Source: Clostridia bacterium
GTDB taxonomy: Bacteria; Bacillota; Clostridia; Oscillospirales; CAG-272
Reading direction: 5' to 3'
NCBI GenBank assembly: GCA_017625755.1
Contig: JAGAKG010000045.1
Coordinates: 1 to 62,827, forward strand
DNA length: 62,827 nt
The notes under the pieces are model-generated. The model saw nothing but the letters and a program-made list of their open reading frames with translations. It was not told the origin of the DNA and ran no database searches. The stretch's first letter is position 1; each line of letters opens with the position of its first letter. The translations under genes and the position numbers were made by a program. Of the stretch, positions 8,003-16,148 are shown piece by piece.

Positions 8003-10771
8003 ATGAATGACAATAACGAACAAAATATCGGCGATATTCTGAAGCTTCTCAAAAGCTCATACGGAGATGAGGACGGCGCTCCGCGGGGAGAGAGTGTAGC
8101 GACCGTGGAGAGCGGTGACGCTTCGATTTCAAACGAGGAGCTGCATGACAGACTGAAGCAGCAGTTTATGAGCGGAGAGAGCGGAAAGGGAACGACTGAC
8201 GCTGAGCGTGAGGATTCCTTTTTATACGACCTTGACGATACGATATTGGCGGCGGATAGTGCCGATGAAGAAGACTCGGTAAGAGATGAAGCGGATTCTG
8301 TTGAAGCGCTTGAGGAGCTTGAAGCAGTCGAAGAAACAGAAGAAACAGAAGAAACAGATTATTCCATACCGCCCTTTGACCTTGAGGACTCCGAAGCTCT
8401 CGACGAACCGCTTGTGGCGGAGGAAATCGCGGAAGTGACAGAGGACGACATCGAGGAGACTTTTGAGCCTGTCTCGTTGCTCGACGGTGACGACGAGGAC
8501 GAATTTGACGATGAGGACGCGATTTTTGTTGAAAACGAGGACGGCGAGATAGTCCTTGTAAAGGCGGAAGCCACCTCTGAGGAGTCGCAGCTTGAGGTAG
8601 AGGAGACTAGTGACACTGCCCAGACCGTAACCGAAGAAGAAACGGTAGTCGAAGAAAAAACGGTAGTTGAAGAAGAAACAGCAGTCGAGGCAGAGGAGCT
8701 GTTCAGCGACGAGAGCGGTCAGCTTGCAATGTTTGAGATGGGCGAGGAAGCACTTGCCGACGAGGACGAGAGCGAGAGGGTTCACGCGGAGACAGACGAG
8801 AATGACGCTTTTCAGCTCGCTATGGATTTTGGCGAGAGCTACTCGGACGAGTCTGAGTATGCCGAATCGGAAGCAGAGGGCGAGAGCCTGACGCAGATAG
8901 ACGACTCGATGCTCGGTCTTATGCTCGAATTCGGAGATGTAAGCACCGTTGAGGCGTCGATAGGCTCCGAGCGAGTGGACGAATATATAAACAGAACGAA
9001 AAAGGAAGGCGCCACACAGATAGACCCATCCGAGGCGTTCGCGTTTGACGGAGATGAATTTGAGGACGCCGACCAGACAGAGGAGCTTGTATCGGCTTAC
9101 TCCAAGGAAAAGACATTTACGGGACTCAGACTGCTAGGATGCGCCTTTTTCACGGTATTGCTTTTCCTATACGAGCTTATCAGCGCGCTCAGGATGACCG
9201 ATATGGCTATTCTGCCCGATTATAGCGAATATCCCGCGGTTTATCTGCTCATAGGAATGCAGCTGCTCGTATTCTCTGCGGCATTCGCTTGGCGCGAGCT
9301 GCTTTCGGGAATAAAAAAGGCGTTTACCTTCAAGCCCGATAGGTGGTCGTTCGTATCTATCGTTTGCATTTTTGTGTTCGTATACGAAATTGCGCTCGCA
9401 ATCGTATCGCCCGACAATATCTTGCATATGTTCGGAACTGCGGCATCTCTTTATATCCTTGTGGGATTGATATTCGAGTATATAGAGGTTTGCAGAGAGA
9501 TAAAATGCTTTGAGATATATTCATCGGAGCAGAACAAATTCACAGTTTTGACAAAGCCCGAGGCAGGCTCCTGCGCGGAGAAGATGTACCGAGGCGGAGT
9601 TCCGAGGGAGAGCAGAATATTTGAACCAAGAACCGTTGATTTTCCGAGGGGATATTTCTCGGCGGTAAATCTTTCGGGAAAGCCCGATAAGCTTATCACA
9701 TATTCGATAACCCCCGTGATAGTACTCGCGGCGGTAGCGCTCGTTGTATGCGCTATGCTCGGAAACGATGCTGAGATCTCGATAGCGGCGTTTATGATAA
9801 TTCTCACAGCGCTCTGTCCGCTCTCCTCATTTGCGATACACACGCTTCTGATGTATAAGATGTCATCAAGCCTTTATCGCAGAGGCTCGGCGGTAGCGGG
9901 CGAGGTTATGGCAACCAAATATGCCGATTGCGATTATATGGTATTTGCCGATATGCACCTCTTTAAGAGCGCGTCGGCGGAGAACAACGGAATAGTTATA
10001 TACGATCAGGATAATGCAAGGACTGTCGTGGAGTATCTTGACGCGCTTTACAGCGCTATCGGTGGGCCTATGAGCGGCGTGTTCGGCGGAGTGTCTGAGG
10101 GTAAGCATACCGTAAAGCTTCGCAGAATAGCCAAGAACGGAGTGGAAGCGGTAGTCGACGGCGGACACAGCCTTATTCTCGGAGACGCTGAATTCGGAAG
10201 AAGATACGGAATAGCCTTTGCGGGAATGGAGAATACGCGTGAGGGCGACGGAATACTTGGCTTTGCCATAGACGGACGACCCGCGGCAAAGCTCTGCTGC
10301 AGATACAAGTGCGAGCCGCTCTTTGAGATGCTTCTCGAAAAGCTTGGCGAGAACGGTATACGCTGCGCTATCGAGACATACGACCCCGCGATAAACAGCG
10401 CCTTTGCGGCGGCTTGCCGTACGGGCAAGACAAATCCTGTCAATGTAATACATAAAAATGTGTCGGATTATTACAGCAGAGCGCAAAGAGGCTCGGACGA
10501 GGACACGGGACTTGTGGTATGCGCTTCAAGACTGAAGCTTGTTGAAAGCGTTATCTGGTGTAAGAAATTCCGTAAGGCGCTGAAGATATGCTCGGTGCTT
10601 CAAGGAGTGATATTCGGACTTCTTTGCGCGGGACTTATCGCGCTTACCGCCCTTGACCTCATAGACGGACTCAATCAGTATTACCTGATTCTCGTCCAGG
10701 CGCTTACGATGCTTCCCACATTTTTTGCGATGGCACTCAGCTTCCCGAAAAAGGATTATTTTTCGGCGTGA
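8003..10771 (+). CDS. Large acidic membrane protein resembling an inactivated P-type ATPase
   Basis: 922 residues. Residues 1-360 are extremely acidic, low-complexity and probably disordered. Then come four hydrophobic helices (about 375-495), a short soluble linker, two helices (about 570-620), a soluble domain (630-850) and two final helices (865-915): the 8-helix A-B-1-6 layout of P1B ATPases. Helix six carries C-P-L at 605-607, where P1B pumps have CPC/CPx. About 42 residues later, where hhhFDKTGT should be, the protein reads M-V-F-A-D-M-H-L-F, so the phosphorylation motif is lost. The soluble domain still follows the P/N-domain pattern (ILGDAEFGRRYGI, a G-I-R near TGD position, DTGLVVCASRL). 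No TGES actuator motif is present. AGGAGAGG precedes the ATG. It may be a sensor or scaffold rather than a pump (inference). Confidence 0.6.
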   Translation: MNDNNEQNIGDILKLLKSSYGDEDGAPRGESVATVESGDASISNEELHDRLKQQFMSGESGKGTTDAEREDSFLYDLDDTILAADSADEEDSVRDEADSVEALEELEAVEETEETEETDYSIPPFDLEDSEALDEPLVAEEIAEVTEDDIEETFEPVSLLDGDDEDEFDDEDAIFVENEDGEIVLVKAEATSEESQLEVEETSDTAQTVTEEETVVEEKTVVEEETAVEAEELFSDESGQLAMFEMGEEALADEDESERVHAETDENDAFQLAMDFGESYSDESEYAESEAEGESLTQIDDSMLGLMLEFGDVSTVEASIGSERVDEYINRTKKEGATQIDPSEAFAFDGDEFEDADQTEELVSAYSKEKTFTGLRLLGCAFFTVLLFLYELISALRMTDMAILPDYSEYPAVYLLIGMQLLVFSAAFAWRELLSGIKKAFTFKPDRWSFVSIVCIFVFVYEIALAIVSPDNILHMFGTAASLYILVGLIFEYIEVCREIKCFEIYSSEQNKFTVLTKPEAGSCAEKMYRGGVPRESRIFEPRTVDFPRGYFSAVNLSGKPDKLITYSITPVIVLAAVALVVCAMLGNDAEISIAAFMIILTALCPLSSFAIHTLLMYKMSSSLYRRGSAVAGEVMATKYADCDYMVFADMHLFKSASAENNGIVIYDQDNARTVVEYLDALYSAIGGPMSGVFGGVSEGKHTVKLRRIAKNGVEAVVDGGHSLILGDAEFGRRYGIAFAGMENTREGDGILGFAIDGRPAAKLCCRYKCEPLFEMLLEKLGENGIRCAIETYDPAINSAFAAACRTGKTNPVNVIHKNVSDYYSRAQRGSDEDTGLVVCASRLKLVESVIWCKKFRKALKICSVLQGVIFGLLCAGLIALTALDLIDGLNQYYLILVQALTMLPTFFAMALSFPKKDYFSA

Positions 10772-10819
10772 TGGGGAGAAATCAGAAGATAAAACAAAGA
10801 AAAAGAGAGCAAAATTTCA

Positions 10820-12679
10820 ATGAATAAGAACATAAGCACAATACTTAAAAGCGTTTCAAAGCCCGGCAGATATTCGGGCGGAGAGTACGGACAGATAATA
10901 AAAGACAAAAAGGATATAAAGGCGCGCTTTGCCTTCTGCTTTCCCGATACCTACGAGATAGGAATGTCCAATCTCGGCGTTCGCATACTCTACGGCGTAC
11001 TCAACGAGGCGGACGATATCTGGTGCGAGAGAGTTTATACTCCCTGGATAGATATGCAGGAGCAGATGAGAAAGCACAATATTCCGCTCACGGCTTGCGA
11101 GAGCGGTGACGAGCTTACCGCGTTCGATATGATAGGCTTCACTCTCCAGTACGAGATGAGCTATACCAATGTTCTGAATATGCTCGACCTCGCGGGAATC
11201 CCCCTGCGAAGCGAGGAGAGGGACGATTCTATGCCTATTGTCATAGGCGGCGGTCCCTGCGCGTATAACCCCGAGCCCGTGGCAGACTTTTTCGACCTTT
11301 TCAATATCGGAGAGGGAGAGGAGATGCTTCCCGAGCTTTGCCGTCTGTATATCAGAATGAAGGACGAGGGCAGATATACCAAGGCGGAGTATCTCCACGA
11401 GGCGGCTCGCAGTATCGAGGGTATATATGTCCCCTCTCTCTACGAGGTAAGCTATAACGAGGACGGAACTATCAAGGAATATAAGCCCAAATATGACGAT
11501 ATCCCGAGAACTGTGCGTAAGCGTATAATTAAGGATATGGACAAGTCGTATTTCCCCAAAAAGGTGGTAATGCCATATATCGAAACGGTACACGACAGAG
11601 TTATGCTCGAGGTGTTCCGAGGCTGTATCCGCGGTTGCCGCTTCTGTCAGGCGGGAATTATCTATCGCCCTGTAAGAGAGAAATCCCCCGAGGTGCTTAA
11701 CGAGCAGGCAAAGTGCCTGTTTGAGTCGACGGGATACGACGAGATATCGCTGACCTCGCTTTCTATCAGCGACTACACCGAGCTTGAAGCCCTAACCGAT
11801 ATGCTTCTTGAATGGACAGACGATAATATGGTAAGTCTCTCCTTGCCCTCCTTGCGAGTCGATAGCTTCACAAAGGAGCTTATGGAGAAGATAGCATCTG
11901 TCCGCTCGTCCTCGCTGACCTTTGCCCCCGAGGCGGGAACGCAGAGACTCCGCGATGTTATAAACAAAAATGTGCGCGAGGAAGACCTGCTCCGCGCGGT
12001 CAATGTGGCGTTTGAGGCGGGAAAGAATAAGGTCAAGCTTTATTTCATGCAGGGACTTCCGACAGAGACGCACGAGGACCTTGAGGGAATAGCGAAGCTC
12101 GCTTCTTCGGTGGTCGACGCCTACTATAAATGCCCCACGAGAAATAAGGCAAGACAGCCGCAGGTCACGATAAGCGTATCCTGCTTTATTCCAAAGCCCT
12201 TCACACCCTTCCAGTGGGTGGCGCAGGATTCTCTTGAAACACTTGTGGAAAAGCAGGAATATCTCGGCTCAAAGGTGACCGACAGAAAGGTGGTATATAC
12301 CCACCACGACGCAAAGGTCAGCCGCATCGAGGCGGTGCTGGCGCGCGGTGACAGAAGGCTCTCAAAAGCGCTTGAGCTTGCCTGCCGCGAGGGCTTTATG
12401 TTTGACGCGTGGGACGAGTGCTTTGACTACGATAAGTGGATTTCCGTCATAGAGCGAAGCGGACTTGACGCCGCATTCTACGCAAACCGTGAGTTTGCCC
12501 TTGACGAGGTATTGCCGTGGGATATCATAGATTGCGGAGTTACAAAGGAATTTCTTGTAAGAGAATATAAAAACGCGCATAGCGAAAAAACAACTCCCAA
12601 CTGCCGCGAAAAGTGCAGCGGTTGCGGAGCTAACAGACTTGGAGGTGAGCACTCGTGTTGTCCGAAAGCAGCAAAATAA
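10820..12679 (+). CDS. B12-binding-type radical SAM protein (TIGR03960 family)
   Basis: 619 residues. The N-terminal third (FAFCFPDTYEIGMSNLGVRILY, then IVIGGGPCAYNPEPVADFFDLFNIGEGEE) is the B12-binding-like domain of the YgiQ/TIGR03960 group. The radical SAM cluster motif C-IRG-C-RF-C lies near residue 270, followed by SLSISDYTELE and FAPEAGTQRLRDVINK, all hallmark segments. The C-terminus has a small cysteine cluster (CREKCSGCGANRLGG) that may hold a second metal site. The reaction is unestablished; it is genetically tied to its DUF2344 partner, with which it overlaps by 25 bp. The ribosome site is weak (GAGAG). Confidence 0.9.
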   Translation: MNKNISTILKSVSKPGRYSGGEYGQIIKDKKDIKARFAFCFPDTYEIGMSNLGVRILYGVLNEADDIWCERVYTPWIDMQEQMRKHNIPLTACESGDELTAFDMIGFTLQYEMSYTNVLNMLDLAGIPLRSEERDDSMPIVIGGGPCAYNPEPVADFFDLFNIGEGEEMLPELCRLYIRMKDEGRYTKAEYLHEAARSIEGIYVPSLYEVSYNEDGTIKEYKPKYDDIPRTVRKRIIKDMDKSYFPKKVVMPYIETVHDRVMLEVFRGCIRGCRFCQAGIIYRPVREKSPEVLNEQAKCLFESTGYDEISLTSLSISDYTELEALTDMLLEWTDDNMVSLSLPSLRVDSFTKELMEKIASVRSSSLTFAPEAGTQRLRDVINKNVREEDLLRAVNVAFEAGKNKVKLYFMQGLPTETHEDLEGIAKLASSVVDAYYKCPTRNKARQPQVTISVSCFIPKPFTPFQWVAQDSLETLVEKQEYLGSKVTDRKVVYTHHDAKVSRIEAVLARGDRRLSKALELACREGFMFDAWDECFDYDKWISVIERSGLDAAFYANREFALDEVLPWDIIDCGVTKEFLVREYKNAHSEKTTPNCREKCSGCGANRLGGEHSCCPKAAK

Positions 12680-13398
12680 CAAGACCCGAATACCTGAAGA
12701 TGCTGCCCGAGCTTGCGATGCCGCTGACGGTGCGTATCAAGTTTGTGAAAAAGGGAAAGCTACAATATATATCTCACCTTGATTTGCAGAGGACATTTAA
12801 CAGAATACTTATGCGTTCGGGGCTTCCGGTATGGTACACAAAGGGATTTAATCCCCACGCAAAGCTCGTATTCTCGACACCTCTTTCGGTCGGAACTCAG
12901 AGCGAATGTGAATTTCTCGACCTGAGATTTGACAGGGAAATGCCCTGCGAGGATATCAAGAGAATGCTCAATGCCGAGCTTACAGACGAGATGTATGCGC
13001 TTGAGGTATATATTCCGAATACGAAATTTTCCGAGATAGCATTCTGCGAATACGAGTATGAAATTTTTGCGGATATGGCGTCCGAGGGCTTTGCCGCCGA
13101 GCTTGAGAGGGTATTTACGACCTCTCCGCTCACGCTGGTTAAAAAGAGTAAATCGGGAGAGCGCGAGATAGATGTCGTGCCGCTGATAAAGTCGGTCTCG
13201 GCGGAATATAATAAGGGTAGCGGAAGTATCAGAATGACCGCCGTGCTGAGTGCAGATACAGAAAATTTCCTGAACCCCGAAATGCTCGTTACGGCAATCA
13301 AAGCAAAGTACGGAATACTTACCGCGGATAACCCCGAGGAGTGGTATTCGATCACGAGAAAGAAATCACTTAAGGCGGATATGACCGAATTCAGATAA
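12655..13398 (+). CDS. DUF2344 / TIGR03936 protein, partner of the radical SAM protein
   Basis: 247 residues. Diagnostic segment: VRIKFVKKGKLQYISHLDLQR, then GLPVWYTKGFNPHAKLVFSTPLSVGTQSECEFLD. In many Clostridia this domain is fused to, or directly follows, the TIGR03960 radical SAM protein, and the pair often precedes ribonuclease G and ribosomal protein L21 genes; those are not here. The start is GTG at 12655, 9 nt after GGAGG, inside the end of the upstream gene, so translation is coupled. Its molecular role is unknown; a role in tRNA/rRNA modification is only guessed from context. Confidence 0.85.
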   Translation: MLSESSKITRPEYLKMLPELAMPLTVRIKFVKKGKLQYISHLDLQRTFNRILMRSGLPVWYTKGFNPHAKLVFSTPLSVGTQSECEFLDLRFDREMPCEDIKRMLNAELTDEMYALEVYIPNTKFSEIAFCEYEYEIFADMASEGFAAELERVFTTSPLTLVKKSKSGEREIDVVPLIKSVSAEYNKGSGSIRMTAVLSADTENFLNPEMLVTAIKAKYGILTADNPEEWYSITRKKSLKADMTEFR

Positions 13399-13422
13399 AC
13401 AGTTTTGACGGAGGAAATGAAA

Positions 13423-13629
13423 ATGCAACAGTATGTAGTTTTACAGGTGGTATTAAAGGAAGAATTTGTAGGGTCGGGCTCGAGAAATCTTACCGAGCTT
13501 GAGGATGTGATAAACAACCAGGCGGCACTCGGATATAAGCTGCACACTATGTCGACTACCTCGTCGGGAACCAAGGGCTTCCTCGGCGGCGACAGAATAC
13601 AGGCAACGCTTGTGTTTGAGAAGATATAA
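13423..13629 (+). CDS. DUF4177-like small protein
   Basis: Sixty-eight residues starting at the ATG 8 nt after GGAGG; upstream in-frame starts overlap that ribosome site. The layout 'MQQYVVLQVVL ... LEDVINNQAALGYKLHTMSTTSSGTKGFLGGDRIQATLVFEKI' fits DUF4177, a small alpha+beta family in which a 'LN..GxxGWxL' helix is followed by a final hydrophobic strand. Function unknown. It lies 24 bp after the DUF2344 gene and is closed by a strong terminator, so it is the last gene of this transcript. Confidence 0.75.
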   Translation: MQQYVVLQVVLKEEFVGSGSRNLTELEDVINNQAALGYKLHTMSTTSSGTKGFLGGDRIQATLVFEKI

Positions 13630-13644
13630 TTCTAAAAAATAACA

Positions 13645-13681
13645 CCCCGCAGAAATCGGAAACGGCTTCTGCGGGGCTTTT
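13645..13681 (+). terminator. Terminator after the DUF4177 gene
   Basis: A 10-bp stem CCCCGCAGAA/TTCTGCGGGG followed by CTTTT. Confidence 0.85.
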
Positions 13682-13692
13682 GCGAAAAAGTA

Positions 13693-13721
13693 TTTACAAA
13701 ACCGAATTTTTGTGCTATACT
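13693..13721 (+). promoter_or_regulatory. Sigma-A promoter of structured RNA copy 1
   Basis: TTTACA (13693-13698), exactly 17 bp, then TATACT (13716-13721). The expected start falls 6-7 nt downstream, precisely at the first base of the 5' closing stem of the RNA. Confidence 0.8.
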
Positions 13722-13727
13722 AAAGGA

Positions 13728-13958
13728 GCCAAACAAATTTCATAAGCAATCATAGGGATATTTTTCTCTTTTTTAGAAAAGGGTGAATTATACCTTTTTT
13801 CGTCGTGCAAAAATCCACTGTATGAATTTGGTAAAAGCGCAAATTCCATCGAGTGGATAATGTATGGCGAAATATCCGTATGTTTGCTTGAAATTTGTTT
13901 GGCGACAATCGGAGTTTGCGTTTTTCGGTGCGTATAGCTTCGGTTGTACGCACTTTTT
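13728..13958 (+). ncRNA. Structured RNA, copy 1 (about 230 nt, unassigned family)
   Basis: The 5' GCCAAACAAATTTC (13728-13741) is the exact complement of GAAATTTGTTTGGC (13890-13903), closing the molecule. Inside is a two-part arm: ATCCACT/AGTGGAT (13813-13819/13852-13858) enclosing GAATTTG/CAAATTC (13824-13830/13840-13846). A near-invariant tail GGCGACAATCGGAGTTTGCG follows. The end is an 11-bp UUCG-capped terminator (13928-13953) with a T-run. A second copy at 37994 keeps every stem with different bases. AGGAGG of the next gene begins just after the T-run, so it may act in cis as a leader, or be a free RNA. No known family could be assigned by eye. Confidence 0.8.
13927..13958 (+). terminator. 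UUCG-capped terminator of structured RNA copy 1
   Basis: GTGCGTATAGC-UUCG-GTTGTACGCAC then TTTTTATTTTT, ending about 7 nt before the next gene's ribosome site. It either ends the RNA or attenuates the downstream gene. Confidence 0.8.
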
Positions 13959-13976
13959 ATTTTTAGGAGGATAAAT

Positions 13977-16070
13977 ATGAAAACATGTATCAACTGTGGA
14001 ACGGAATATGACAGTAATTTTTGTCCAAACTGCGGATATTCCGAATCTCAATCCCCTGTTCCAAATCCGAATCTACAAGAAAATGACGCTAATGTTGTTT
14101 CGACGGAAAAATCCAAATTTCACGGAACGATTTTTGGATGGTTCGGCGTCCGTATGCTTGTGACTTTGGGGACAATTTTTTCTTTAGGTATTGCTTTTCC
14201 TTGGCTTGTATGCTTTAGACAGAAATACATAGCCTCACGCACAACGATTAACGGACGAAAGCAACGCTTTGACGGTAACGGCTTGCAATTGCTTGGAAAG
14301 TATATACTATGGGTGCTGTTAGCAATCGTAACCTTGGGTGTCGGAGCATTTTTCCTGAAAGCAAATATGCACAAATGGATTGTTTCGCACACGCATTTCG
14401 CGGACGAGCCTGAAGCTGAGGGCGAAAGCAATAAATCCTACTACGACGGCTCTCTTTTGATGTATGCGTGGATATCTGCCGTTTCAGGATTTGTAAAGGT
14501 TATCTCTCTTGGCTTTGCATCCCCTTGGATGTATTGCTGGAAAGAACGGTATATGACCAATCATTCTGTTATCGACGGACATCGTTTGGATTTTGACGGA
14601 ATGGGAGTACAGTTCTGTGGAAAGAAATTTCTTTGGAGCTTCCTGACGATTCTTACTTGTGGCGTTTATTCGCTGTTCCGAGCGATTAATGTGAAAAAGT
14701 GGACGCTTCAACATACCAATCTTGAGGAGCTTGTGCTCGAAGAAAAAGCCGCAAGAGAGGAAAAGAAGCGACAGAAAAGAGAAGCGCGAAGGCTCAAATG
14801 GCAAGACCCCGCGTGGAAAAAATCAAGCATTTATTTTATTGTGGCGGTGGTAGCTTTTGCGTTCGGTATATATATGTTCTATCCATCCATTTTGTTTGGA
14901 ACGGTATATACAGAACTTTTCAAAACTAGCTTTTTATATTGGATTCCGTGTATCATTTCCTTGACTGCTTCCTTGATATTTTTTGTTTTCAGTATTCGCA
15001 AATCGAAGCCGATCAAACGAATTGTCCTGAAAAAATCAGCTCGCGTCTGTTGCGTTATTTCCGCAATTCTCGTGATTGGCGCGTCTGTTTGGTTCTTTAT
15101 AGATACCGTGAAGTTTTCCGGCTACAAAGAAGGGCAGGGATTTAAATTTACTTTAACCGAAGACGGCGCGGGATATAGCGTTTGCTTGGATGAAGATTCT
15201 CCGTATTGTTATAACGAATTGTGTAAAAGCAAAGATTTGCAATTTCCTTCCGAACATAAGGGGTTGCCCGTTGTTGCTATCGAAACACACATGGTTAACT
15301 ACGGTGCTACTGTGTATGATTTCGAAAGCGTTACTATTCCCGATAGCGTTACAAGAATTGGTGATCATGCGTTCTTCGGCTACCAAGGCTTGACGAGTGT
15401 GACAATACCTAACAGCGTCACAAGCATTGGAGAGCGTGCGTTCATATGGTGCACAAACTTGACGAGTGTGACGATACCCGACGGCGTCACAAGCATTGGT
15501 GATGCTACATTCTGTGGTTGCGAGAGCTTGACAAGCATAACGATACCGAATAGCGTAACAAGCATTGGAGAGGGTGCGTTTGAGGAGTGCACAGGCTTGA
15601 CGAGTGTGACGATACCCAACGGTGTCACAAGCATTGGCAAGTCTGCGTTCAGCGGTTGCGAGAGCCTGACAAATATAGAAATACCCGATAGTGTTACGAG
15701 CATTGGCCAATTTGCGTTCAGCGCTTGCACAGGCTTGACGAGAATAACGATACCCAACAGCGTCACAAGCATTGGCGGTGCTGCGTTCAGCGATTGCATA
15801 GGCTTGACAAGCATAACGATACCGAACAGCGTCACAAGTATTGACGATTATGCGTTCAGGGATTGTACAGGCTTGACAAGCATAACGATACCCAACAGCG
15901 TCACAAGCATTGGCCATTCTATGTTCGACGGTTGCACAGGCTTGACCGATATAAGTTTTAAAGGAACAATAGCTGAATGGGATTCAATTTCAAAGGAAAG
16001 AGGATGGAATAACGATAATAATAAAAACCATACTATCCATTGTACTGACGGAGATACTATCTATTATTAA
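13977..16070 (+). CDS. Zinc-ribbon / DUF898 membrane protein with BspA-type leucine-rich repeats
   Basis: 697 residues. Residues 1-20 form a zinc ribbon (CINC ... CPNC). Two DUF898 (YjgN-like) units follow, each with 'FHG/YDG ... PW ... W/RQKYI ... DGxRxxFDGxGxQL' and two helices, then three more helices, giving about seven in total. From residue about 445 to 660 are nine 23-residue LRR_5/BspA repeats (GLTSITIPNSVTSIG-x-x-A-F-x-x-C). With the zinc ribbon inside and an odd number of helices, the repeats would face outward, as in adhesins (inference). AGGAGG lies 6 nt before the ATG at 13977. DNA is more AT-rich than neighbours, and the gene stands alone behind the structured RNA: likely acquired. 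Confidence 0.85.
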   Translation: MKTCINCGTEYDSNFCPNCGYSESQSPVPNPNLQENDANVVSTEKSKFHGTIFGWFGVRMLVTLGTIFSLGIAFPWLVCFRQKYIASRTTINGRKQRFDGNGLQLLGKYILWVLLAIVTLGVGAFFLKANMHKWIVSHTHFADEPEAEGESNKSYYDGSLLMYAWISAVSGFVKVISLGFASPWMYCWKERYMTNHSVIDGHRLDFDGMGVQFCGKKFLWSFLTILTCGVYSLFRAINVKKWTLQHTNLEELVLEEKAAREEKKRQKREARRLKWQDPAWKKSSIYFIVAVVAFAFGIYMFYPSILFGTVYTELFKTSFLYWIPCIISLTASLIFFVFSIRKSKPIKRIVLKKSARVCCVISAILVIGASVWFFIDTVKFSGYKEGQGFKFTLTEDGAGYSVCLDEDSPYCYNELCKSKDLQFPSEHKGLPVVAIETHMVNYGATVYDFESVTIPDSVTRIGDHAFFGYQGLTSVTIPNSVTSIGERAFIWCTNLTSVTIPDGVTSIGDATFCGCESLTSITIPNSVTSIGEGAFEECTGLTSVTIPNGVTSIGKSAFSGCESLTNIEIPDSVTSIGQFAFSACTGLTRITIPNSVTSIGGAAFSDCIGLTSITIPNSVTSIDDYAFRDCTGLTSITIPNSVTSIGHSMFDGCTGLTDISFKGTIAEWDSISKERGWNNDNNKNHTIHCTDGDTIYY
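15330..15950 (+). repeat. Tandem 69-bp repeats encoding BspA-type LRRs
   Basis: About nine imperfect 69-bp units built on 'ttgacgagtgtgacgatacccaacagcgtcacaag' wording. Each encodes one 23-residue repeat, so copy number can change by slippage or recombination. Confidence 0.85.
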
Positions 16071-16105
16071 CTAATTCAACATAGTTAAAATTCAATACAA
16101 AACGA

Positions 16106-16138
16106 GGGAGAGAACCCAAAAGATTCTCTCCCTTTGAT
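16106..16138. terminator. Bidirectional terminator between the BspA-like gene and ribokinase
   Basis: GGGAGAGAA/TTCTCTCCC stem between two convergent stop codons, with T-rich (plus) and A-rich flanks. Confidence 0.7.
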
Positions 16139-16148
16139 TTATGAATTT

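Noticed and set aside
8222..8785. 187-codon minus-strand frame (Phe/Cys-rich)
   Set aside because: Antisense of the acidic Glu/Asp-rich head of the membrane protein; GAA/GAG runs read backwards give long open frames by composition alone.
8003..10771. Calling the acidic membrane protein a working metal pump
   Set aside because: DKTGT and TGES motifs are both missing; only topology and a CPL motif remain.
13728..13958. Structured RNA considered as 6S RNA, tmRNA or RNase P RNA
   Set aside because: No tRNA-like ends or tag frame (tmRNA), none of the conserved RNase P loops, and two copies in accessory regions before surface genes, unlike 6S.
15153..15917. Cys/Ala/Tyr-rich repetitive open frame opposite the BspA repeats
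   Set aside because: It is the mirror of the 69-bp repeats; no start signal, and the plus-strand frame is clearly the real one.
15330..15950. Regularly spaced repeats, considered as a CRISPR array
   Set aside because: Unit length 69 bp with no unique spacers, in frame and coding for 23-residue LRRs.
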